The translations under genes were made by a program, and so were the position numbers. The notes beneath the pieces were generated by a model. That model was not told where the DNA came from and did not search any database. It was given only the letters and a program-made list of their open reading frames with translations. This document shows positions 54,501 to 64,000 of a stretch of DNA of 64,000 nucleotides, one piece after another. The stretch's first letter is position 1. Each line of letters begins with the position of its first letter. Source of the stretch: Bacteroidales bacterium (lineage in GTDB: Bacteria > Bacteroidota > Bacteroidia > Bacteroidales > UBA932); NCBI GenBank assembly GCA_028724885.1, contig JAQYTJ010000021.1, forward strand, positions 26,008 to 90,007, written 5' to 3'.

Positions 54501-55573
54501 TTATTTGGTTGTCTTGTCAGCTTCCGGCTTTGGTCTCGAAAGACCTATGAATACAGCCGAGAGCATTGTGAATACATACGCCTGAATGAATGCTACCAGG
54601 AGTTCCAGGCAGTCCATGAACACTCCAAGCAAGACGGATACGATGCCCAAGCCGGCATTGAAAGCGGCCCCCATATGAGCAGTCAAGAATATGACCGCTA
54701 CTACGCCGAGTATCATGAAATGTCCCGCCAGCATATTGGCGAATAGTCGCACCATCAAGCTGAAAGGCTTTGTGAATATTCCGATTATCTCGATCGCTGG
54801 CATCAGAGGCACTGGCACTTTCAGCCACGCAGGCACCTCCGGCCACAGTATTTCCTTCCAGTAAAGCTTATTTCCGAACACATTGACGATGAAAAAGGTA
54901 AACATGGCTAGCACGAACGTGACAGCTATGTTGCCGGTGATGTTCGCTCCTCCCGGGAAGAACGGGACTATGCCCATGAGATTGTTCAGCAAAATGAAGA
55001 AAAACGCCGTCAGCAGGTACGGGGAATATTTCTTATAGTCCTCCCCTACTGATTCTTTTATTACATCTTCCTCGATCATCGACACCAGCATTTCCATGAA
55101 ACCGACTCCACCCTTCGGAACCTCTCCTGCAGCATCGTGCTTGCGATACCACTTGGCAGTGCCCAAGACTATGAAAAGCAGCAAAGCACTGTTGATCAGC
55201 AGTCCGAAGACATTTTTCGTGACTGAGAAATCCAACGGCCTGATCTCGATGCCATCGGTTCCTCTTTCGACCACTTTGTTGGCATATTTCGAAGACTGCG
55301 AAGCGACGTAGAATCCTTTATATTCCCCGCCCTCAAGCCTCTTGGAGCTGAAGACATGCCAGCCCGTGGCCTTGCTGTACACTATCACCGGCAGCGGAAT
55401 GCTGATTGCCTTGCCGTTAATCGTCGTGATGTGCCATTCGTAAGCATCGCGGACATGGCCATAGAGATATTCATTCATATCTATCCCCGGTCCCCCAGAA
55501 GGCATGGCATCCTCTTGTGCCGGCAACGCCGTCATAGGAAGTACGATAGCCAATATGAAAGTCAGCAGCTTTT

Positions 55574-55577
<4 letters not shown>
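54501..55577 (-). CDS. atpB: ATP synthase a subunit with signal-like N-terminus
   Basis: 358 residues from ATG 55577, chosen because this ATG overlaps the atpC stop by 4 bases (ATGA). It begins with a signal peptide (MKKLLTFILAIVLPMTALPA) and about 110 extra periplasmic residues, as in other Bacteroidota a subunits. The Fo channel has the essential Arg in MVRLFANMLAGH and a late FIQAYVFTML block. Confidence 0.95.
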
Positions 55578-57354
<1,777 letters not shown>

Positions 57355-57393
57355 TTAATATCTTAGCCTAGACTCGCTCTGAAAAAAGCAAGC

Positions 57394-57401
57394 CAAATTT
57401 A
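57394..57401 (-). promoter_or_regulatory. -7 box TAnnTTTG for the ATP synthase operon
   Basis: Minus-strand TAAATTTG, exact match, 42 bases before the atpD ATG and just after the enolase terminator. Confidence 0.6.
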
Positions 57402-57421
57402 CGATTTTTATCCCTAAAGTC

Positions 57422-57456
57422 AAAAAAGGCAGGCTAAACCTCATTTAACCTGCCTT
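57422..57456 (-). terminator. Rho-independent terminator after enolase
   Basis: aaggcaggctaa (57426-57437) pairs with ttaacctgcctt (57445-57456) with one G-U type pair. On the minus strand a T run follows, so it ends eno. Confidence 0.85.
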
Positions 57457-57483
57457 CTTATTAATCTTTTTGATAATTGAGGC

Positions 57484-58803
<1,320 letters not shown>

Positions 58804-58839
58804 TTATGATATGTTAAATAATTCTCTAAAAAAGCGTTG

Positions 58840-58847
58840 CAAAAATA
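58840..58847 (-). promoter_or_regulatory. -7 box TAnnTTTG for enolase
   Basis: Minus-strand TATTTTTG, exact match, 48 bases before the eno ATG. Confidence 0.6.
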
Positions 58848-58874
58848 GCAAAATACAACGAGAAAGTCAATAGC

Positions 58875-58908
58875 AAAAAAGAAGCCGCTTGCACGAAGCA
58901 GCGGCCTC
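58875..58908 (-). terminator. Rho-independent terminator after the OmpA-like gene
   Basis: gaagccgct (58881-58889) pairs with agcggcctc (58900-58908); the minus strand ends in a T run. Confidence 0.85.
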
Positions 58909-58932
58909 TCTTATTGATTATAAGAATAATCT

Positions 58933-60015
58933 TTATTTCTTAACCACGCAAACTGCAACGCGATTCTGCTCAGGAGTCTCAAATGGATTGACTGTATCGC
59001 CGAAGTATTCGGTAGTAACCCTCTCCTTATCGATTCCTGCATCGATGATAGCTTGAGCAACAACCTCAGCCCTCTTCTGAGACAGGAACATGTTTCTCTT
59101 GGCAGTTCCTGTAGCCTTATCAGCATAACCAGATACCCTAACCTTCGTGTCAGGATTGTCTTTCAGAGCTTCTACGACCTCGTCGATCTTATACTGCTCA
59201 CTGTCGCGGATGTCCCACTTGTTGATAACGAAAAGAACGTTGCGTGTGAGACTCTCGAATGCAGGCTCCTGAACAACTGGCTCTGGTTCTGGTTCAGGCT
59301 CAGCCTTTGGCTGTGGTTTAGGGGCTGGCACTGGAGCAGGGACAACTACTGGAGCTGGAATCGCTGGCTTAGATTTTCCAAAACTCAGGGTAAGACCAGC
59401 CAATGCCTTGATCTGGAAATCAGCTGCCGAACCCTTCTTTGAGTTGAAGTGGTCACCGAGGAAGCTGCAGTTACCTTCAACGTTGAAAGCAACAACGTCT
59501 GAAAGCCTGATGTTCAGTCCTAGACCGGTTCTAGCGGCGCCAAGCACCCTGTGACCGTCCCAGAGATAGTTGTCAACCTTAGGGAACTGGCTAGCATGAT
59601 CATTAGCTTCGTCGTTATTGAACGCATAATTTACGCCGCCGCCAGCGAAAATGTAAGGATTTAAAAGCCTGTCATACTTGTAACCGGCGAACAGGGATGC
59701 GAGATCGGCATATAAATCAAGTCCAGTCTCCACATAATTGAATTTGTAATTCGTCCTAGGGCCTGCAATAGATCCTTTGCCCTGCCAGCCATTGACATTA
59801 AGCCTAGCTCCGAAAACTGGTGAAAAACGATAACCTACGGAGAATGCCGCTGATGGGGAAACGAGATCCCAGAAATTGGTCTCTCCTATAGTCTCGGCAG
59901 CCCCGCCCTGAAGCTGGATGAACCAGTAGTCATCAAAATCCTTAGTCTGCGCATGTGCGACAGACATTGTAGCCACAAGCGCAAAGCTTGCAAGAACTGT
60001 TAATACACGTTTCAT
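58933..60015 (-). CDS. OmpA-family outer-membrane protein
   Basis: 360 residues. Signal peptide about 1-22 (cleaved after AHA), an 8-stranded-barrel-like part to about 215, a Pro/Glu linker (PAPVPAPKPQPKAEPEPEPE), then an OmpA peptidoglycan-binding domain with VSGYADKATGTAKRN and LSQKRAEVV. It anchors the outer membrane to the wall. An AT-rich leader of about 90 bases lies upstream without a clear -7 box. Confidence 0.94.
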   Translation of the reverse strand: MKRVLTVLASFALVATMSVAHAQTKDFDDYWFIQLQGGAAETIGETNFWDLVSPSAAFSVGYRFSPVFGARLNVNGWQGKGSIAGPRTNYKFNYVETGLDLYADLASLFAGYKYDRLLNPYIFAGGGVNYAFNNDEANDHASQFPKVDNYLWDGHRVLGAARTGLGLNIRLSDVVAFNVEGNCSFLGDHFNSKKGSAADFQIKALAGLTLSFGKSKPAIPAPVVVPAPVPAPKPQPKAEPEPEPEPVVQEPAFESLTRNVLFVINKWDIRDSEQYKIDEVVEALKDNPDTKVRVSGYADKATGTAKRNMFLSQKRAEVVAQAIIDAGIDKERVTTEYFGDTVNPFETPEQNRVAVCVVKK

Positions 60016-60098
60016 AATTAATATATTAATATATTGTATTCAAAATCATAAATCAATGCTAAAATATATATTTTTTTTGTTTAAAGCAAAATAATCTG

Positions 60099-60608
60099 CT
60101 AATCACCACTTCTAAACAGATTTGATAACTTTCTCTTAAATTTCCAGAACCATGAATCATGCCTCCTTGATGTATCAACGACTGTAGTTTTATTAGGTTG
60201 CTGCGCAGCAACGATATCATCTTGTGTGGCTACTAGATTACCTGCTAGAATAAGCCTTACGTATTTTGAAGCGGCATTAGATGCCACGATAATTTCAATT
60301 TCGAAGGCACCGATAGATTGGTGGGATCCATCAAATGTGGCCACAATCTCACCAGACTCACCTGGAAGAAAGGTTTTCTTTGAATATTTCGCCGTAGTGC
60401 AAGGGCAACCGACAGACAGGTGATCAATGACAAGCTCAGCATCGCCAGTATTATTGAATTTGAATGCGTATGTTTTATAAGCATCACTCTTGGCGAATGT
60501 GCCAAAATTAAATCTACTGGATTCAAAACTAATCTGCGCTGCCTGTTGTGCTAGACAGAGACTCATAGGCGAGAAAATAAAGAACAATAGTGTCAAAAAC
60601 TTCCTCAT
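60099..60608 (-). CDS. DUF1573 secreted protein
   Basis: 169 residues with a signal peptide (about 1-20, ending LAQQ). One Ig-like domain of the DUF1573 type: FNFGTFAKSDAYKTYAFKF, VGCPCTTAKYSK and ILAGN. These proteins are frequent in Bacteroidota and periplasmic or surface located; function unknown. It lies between the OmpA-like and lipoprotein genes. Confidence 0.82.
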   Translation of the reverse strand: MRKFLTLLFFIFSPMSLCLAQQAAQISFESSRFNFGTFAKSDAYKTYAFKFNNTGDAELVIDHLSVGCPCTTAKYSKKTFLPGESGEIVATFDGSHQSIGAFEIEIIVASNAASKYVRLILAGNLVATQDDIVAAQQPNKTTVVDTSRRHDSWFWKFKRKLSNLFRSGD

Positions 60609-60660
60609 AGTAAGATAGAATTTGCATCAACTCTTGTGCCAGCCTTCGTGTAAATATCGA

Positions 60661-60690
60661 AAAAAGGCGCGGCCAAATGGTCGCGCCTTA
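60661..60690 (-). terminator. Rho-independent terminator after the large lipoprotein gene
   Basis: aaggcgcggcc pairs with ggtcgcgcctt with one G-U pair; on the minus strand the stem is followed by TTTTTTC. Confidence 0.85.
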
Positions 60691-60707
60691 ATTATAGAGA
60701 TTTTATT

Positions 60708-63620
60708 TTATTCGAGAGTACCCTTTACAGGAACCTTGATCTCGGTGGTCTTAATGACACCCCAGCCGTACTTAACAGTCACAGGAACATAGAGGTTGAA
60801 CGAAGATACGTTGTTACCATTGTTCTTGTATGACAGGAAGCCGTACTTAGACGTCAGGCCTTGCCATGTAGGATCAGTCTGCTCGAGGACAATCGTAGCA
60901 GGAACAGCCTGACCACTATCACCATTGAGGTCGCAAGTGATAGACTTGGTGTCTACAGTCACATCGAATAGACCATAGTACTGCCAGTAGTTCTCGTACT
61001 CAGCGAAGTTACGATCACGCCAATCGTAAGGATTGATCAGATCTGCAAGATCGATGTATGAACCAGGCTCACCGTAGTCGACTGCATCAACGAAGGACTT
61101 AGTTGAATTAGTGCGGATGTAAACCGGACGGATGAAGTCGCCACGGAAGTGATCCTCACCGTTGAAGGTGACAGCCACCTCTCTGTTCTTGCTGCCGCAG
61201 TAGTAAGCCCTTGCTCCGATGTAGGTGTAAAGCTTATCGGTGTTGAGGAGTCTCTTAGCAACGTCGCTCTTCTTGTTGAGAGTGATGTAGTTGTAAGGAA
61301 CCTCAGTTCCATTGTTGTAGATATTAGCAATAACGTCGTTACCAACCATCAGAGTGGTATCATTAAGAACCGTGAAGGTTACAGTAGTGTCACCGAAGTT
61401 GAACTTCTTGCCATCCAGATCCTTCTTGCAGAAGAAGAACTCAAGGCCGCTGAGGTTGTCAGCAATGACTGTCTTGCCATCCTTCGTCACAAATGCAGCA
61501 TTGAGGTCATTCTTGAATACGCAGCTGTCAGGATTAACGCTGCCTACGTTAGGAACGTTAACGTTGAACTTAGTAAGATCGAAACCAGTTGTATTGACTC
61601 TGTCTGGACCCCACCAGTACTCGTCGATGTAGTCAGAGCTAGACTTCAGACCGTAGGTCTTGGCAATCTCCTCGACCTTAGCAGAAAGCTTAACACTAAC
61701 CTTGAGGGTGCTGTCTGCGTTGGTGTAGTAAACTTCTTTCTCGATGGTCTTTCCACTCCAATTCCAGATAGAATCCATAGGAACAATCCAGCGAATCACA
61801 TGAACAGAGTCAGCGCCCTCAGCAACTTTAACGATGCTTGTAGTGCCCTTTGTTGAGTCTGCATCAACATAAACGCTGTAATCCTTATTGAATGTAGAAT
61901 CAGCCATGCCAACCTTGTCGTAAACCTGACCCTTCATCTGTGCGTATGTAGCTACGAGAGTATCAGCGTCTGCGCAAGCGAATACGAAAGTATTGGTCTC
62001 CTTGGTGCCATTCAGAAGAGGATTAACTTCGTAAGTGTCTTCACCCTTAATGCCGACCTTGATGTAAGCAACCTTAACGACATTCTCGCCGTCAAGAAGA
62101 GTAACACGAACGACAGGTGTACGTCCGAAAGCAGCCTGGCCCTTCTTGTCATTGACAGAAAGAAGACTGTCAGAAAGCACAACGAAATCTGCCTGGTCAA
62201 CGCCGTTAATCTTGTATTTTTTAACTAGATCGAACTTCCAAGAGAAGCCATATCTCTCGAACTGCTCGTCAGAGTACTCAGCGTCATTTGCTTTATCATG
62301 AAGAGCGACGATACCTTTAAGGTTAAGAGGAGCCTTTGTAGTTACGACTGTATCGATGTTATTAGCATAAACGTAACTCTCGTTCCAAACAACGTTGTTA
62401 GCAAGGTAAGAATCAGGATCTGCAGAGCCAAGAAGTGTTCTGTAGTGCTGATCCATAATATTATTATAAGTGTCATTCGTAGCGTTCTCCTTCTTGTTGG
62501 CAATGATGACGTCCTCAATCTTATGCCTGTAGAGAGTATGATCGTTAGAAACGACAGAAGTGTCACCAGTGCTAACTTTAAGGTTGATGATGCTGATGTA
62601 GTCACTATCTGCCGGTGCTCCCTTGACATCAAGAGAAACTTTAACTTTACCGTCTGCTACGCTATCAAAAGTAGGAGTTACTGCGAAGTCAGAAGAAGCT
62701 TTAGCACGGGTAATAACGAAAGGAGTGTTTCCTCCCTGATTCAAAATGTAAGAGAAATCGTCGCCAGCAGAAACTGAAGCATTTCCAGGATTCAGATAGT
62801 ACTCAGCGAACAACTTGCCGTTAATGCTGTTAGTCATATTGCCAGCAGTCCAAATCTCATCCTTAGAATCTTGTTTATCGCCCGTAAGAGGATTGTAAGT
62901 GTATCTTGGCCAGTCGATGGCAGGAACACCGTCAACATAAACCTGCGCAACGAATACCAAACCCCTCAGCTGGCCACCAAGTTTTGCAAGGACAGCACTA
63001 AATTTAGCGCTCAAAGCCTCAATTTCAGCCTTGTTCTTCTCAATTTCCGTCTTGTTGGCGGAGATGTCTGCCTTATTATCAGCGGTCACTTTTTTCAAAG
63101 AATCAAGTTTTTCATGAACACCCTTGATATCTTTCTCCACCTCGGTAGCCCTAGACTTGAGGTCATTGATATCCTTAGTGAAAGCAGCCACTTGCGCATC
63201 ATACGCGGTCTTGTCCACTTTACCAGCAAGAGCATCATCTACAACTTTCTTCAAAGAATCGGCATAAGCCTTTGCTTGTTTGAGAGCATCAGCGACAGCC
63301 TCTGTCTTTGCGGTAGCAATCTTTCCTTCTAGATCCTTGACAGCGCTTTCAAGTTCAGCTTTAGTAACAGAATTAGCAGGCGCTGTCTGAAGTTTGTCTA
63401 CCGTTGCCTGGAGTGTTGATAGTGAAGACTGCAGACTAGTGATGTCAGTCTGCGCCTGACTTAGTTTTGTAGAGAGATCTTTGACCTGCTTCTCAAGATC
63501 AGTAGTCCTGACCTGAAGCTTGTCAATGTCATCATCGTAGTCCGTACAAGATACGGCTACGCCTGCGAGACTGAAGATGACAGCCCCAGCAAGGAACAGA
63601 TTTTTGATTTTTTTGTTCAT
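60708..63620 (-). CDS. Large surface lipoprotein with long N-terminal coiled coil
   Basis: About 970 residues from ATG 63620; an earlier in-frame ATG (63668) adds 16 residues before the signal peptide and is rejected. Signal with lipobox AVSC near residue 25, then TDYDDDIDKLQ, an acidic stretch like the Bacteroidota lipoprotein export signal. Residues about 33-215 are heptad-rich coiled coil (Lys/Asp/Glu/Leu). The rest is beta-rich with no domain I know; DUF4988-like heads of this kind exist. Codon choice avoids the AT-rich words common in the window, as expected of high expression. It could be a surface-layer or adhesin protein; unproven. Confidence 0.8.
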   Translation of the reverse strand: MNKKIKNLFLAGAVIFSLAGVAVSCTDYDDDIDKLQVRTTDLEKQVKDLSTKLSQAQTDITSLQSSLSTLQATVDKLQTAPANSVTKAELESAVKDLEGKIATAKTEAVADALKQAKAYADSLKKVVDDALAGKVDKTAYDAQVAAFTKDINDLKSRATEVEKDIKGVHEKLDSLKKVTADNKADISANKTEIEKNKAEIEALSAKFSAVLAKLGGQLRGLVFVAQVYVDGVPAIDWPRYTYNPLTGDKQDSKDEIWTAGNMTNSINGKLFAEYYLNPGNASVSAGDDFSYILNQGGNTPFVITRAKASSDFAVTPTFDSVADGKVKVSLDVKGAPADSDYISIINLKVSTGDTSVVSNDHTLYRHKIEDVIIANKKENATNDTYNNIMDQHYRTLLGSADPDSYLANNVVWNESYVYANNIDTVVTTKAPLNLKGIVALHDKANDAEYSDEQFERYGFSWKFDLVKKYKINGVDQADFVVLSDSLLSVNDKKGQAAFGRTPVVRVTLLDGENVVKVAYIKVGIKGEDTYEVNPLLNGTKETNTFVFACADADTLVATYAQMKGQVYDKVGMADSTFNKDYSVYVDADSTKGTTSIVKVAEGADSVHVIRWIVPMDSIWNWSGKTIEKEVYYTNADSTLKVSVKLSAKVEEIAKTYGLKSSSDYIDEYWWGPDRVNTTGFDLTKFNVNVPNVGSVNPDSCVFKNDLNAAFVTKDGKTVIADNLSGLEFFFCKKDLDGKKFNFGDTTVTFTVLNDTTLMVGNDVIANIYNNGTEVPYNYITLNKKSDVAKRLLNTDKLYTYIGARAYYCGSKNREVAVTFNGEDHFRGDFIRPVYIRTNSTKSFVDAVDYGEPGSYIDLADLINPYDWRDRNFAEYENYWQYYGLFDVTVDTKSITCDLNGDSGQAVPATIVLEQTDPTWQGLTSKYGFLSYKNNGNNVSSFNLYVPVTVKYGWGVIKTTEIKVPVKGTLE

Positions 63621-63859
63621 AGCTAAAAACAAAATTGATAATAGTTGATAATTGTTTCTTATGTTCAATACTAATATTTAATCACTTACTCGCCAAAAAA
63701 CGCATAGGCAGCAAGCAATACTAAGCTTTAAAAGCCTACATTACCTTGCAAATATAACACAAATAATTTAAAAACATCATTAACGCATGAAAAATTTCAT
63801 TATTGATCCATTCCAGATGTTAATATACCACAAAATTATGAAGAATAGCAGAAGACAAT
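63621..63859. other. AT-rich leader region of the lipoprotein gene
   Basis: About 240 bases between the lipoprotein start and the rRNA terminator. It contains one exact -7 box (63749-63756) and no gene. The distance from the box to the ATG, about 128 bases, implies a long 5' leader. Confidence 0.5.
63749..63756 (-). promoter_or_regulatory. -7 box TAnnTTTG for the large lipoprotein
   Basis: Minus-strand TATATTTG, exact match. No -33 at standard spacing. Confidence 0.55.
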
Positions 63860-63903
63860 AAAAAAAGAGGCCCGGGCAGGTCGAATAACCTGTCCGGGCC
63901 TCC
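63860..63903 (-). terminator. rRNA operon terminator
   Basis: gaggcccgggcaggt (63867-63881) pairs with acctgtccgggcctc-like sequence (63888-63902) with a 6-base loop; on the minus strand a run of seven T follows. The stem directly follows the 5S gene. Confidence 0.92.
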
Positions 63904-63906
63904 GAA

Positions 63907-64000
63907 GCGCGGCGGCTGCCTACTCTCCCAGCTGGTGTGCAAGTACCATCGGCGATGACGGGCTTAACTTCTCTGTTCGGGATGGATAGAGGTGGGTCCC
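63907..64000 (-). rRNA. rrf: 5S ribosomal RNA, 5' end outside the window
   Basis: The minus strand reads ggtcccacc..., cccgaacagagaagttaag, gatggtact and gggagagtagg, the conserved 5S elements. About 94 bases are visible; the remaining 5' bases lie right of base 64000, where 23S and 16S should follow. The 3' boundary is approximate. Confidence 0.93.

Noticed and set aside
61149..61856. 235-codon plus-strand frame
   Set aside because: Antisense to the large lipoprotein gene; the codon bias of that gene leaves the opposite strand open.

Overview
The window looks like chromosome from a member of the Bacteroidales (Bacteroidota), probably an uncultured anaerobic gut-type lineage. Evidence seen here: many genes carry the Bacteroidota-type -7 box TAnnTTTG; Shine-Dalgarno sequences are weak or absent; a MoxR/Bat (von Willebrand A) cluster is present; the ATP synthase operon has the order D-C-B-E-F-H-A-G; pyruvate/branched-chain dehydrogenase E1 is a fused alpha-beta protein; and there is an OmpA-like protein and a lipoprotein with an acidic export signal. 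I cannot name genus or species.

Layout. 1-4507 (minus): MoxR ATPase, DUF58, a membrane protein, BatA and a truncated BatB. 4554-13255 (plus): truA, a Tol/Exb-TonB trio, an RNA pseudouridine synthase with a disordered Arg/Tyr-rich head, era, parC/gyrA-like and aroK. 13297-17542: recJ (minus) diverging from lysS and a SpoU methyltransferase. 17529-17693: a 165-bp repeat with inverted ends, then aroE. 18672-21821 is a gene-poor accessory strip with dispersed repeats, an HxlR regulator plus flavodoxin, and a decayed methyltransferase gene. 21822-26755 (plus): a carboxyltransferase lacking the biotinyl lysine, a DNA glycosylase, a HAD phosphatase, a small esterase and a lipoate ligase. 26756-27577: repeats and a decayed gene. 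27578-34099 (minus): dehydrogenase, E1, E3 and E2 of a 2-oxo-acid dehydrogenase complex. 34229-36041: split transketolase. 36113-38247 (minus): phosphotransacylase and acetate kinase. 38326-42484: a minimal ComEC, then fucose permease and isomerase. 42534-46511: glycosyltransferase-like gene, lepA, and a sigma-factor trio. 46512-48143 (minus): tRNA methyltransferase, the second copy of the 165-bp repeat, lolD. 48354: tRNA-Pro(UGG). 48466-49259: repeat strip. 49260-57351 (minus): the complete F1Fo ATP synthase followed by a NamZ-like (DUF1343) gene. 57484-63620 (minus): enolase, OmpA-like protein, DUF1573 protein and a large coiled-coil surface lipoprotein. 63860-64000: rRNA terminator and the 3' part of 5S rRNA on the minus strand.

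Functionally most of this is core metabolism of a fermentative anaerobe: lipoate ligase can charge the E2 of the neighbouring dehydrogenase complex, phosphotransacylase and acetate kinase make ATP from acyl-CoA, and transketolase and enolase feed central carbon flow. The unusual material is structural rather than a defence or secretion system: (i) an over-represented hexamer GAATAT/ATATTC on both strands and in all reading frames; (ii) two copies of an intercistronic repeat in the same orientation relative to transcription, each ending 7-10 bases before a start codon; (iii) several decaying repeat strips between genes; (iv) a carboxyltransferase whose biotin-carrier-like domain has Gly at the lysine position. 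All calls come from reading the sequence; no database search was run.
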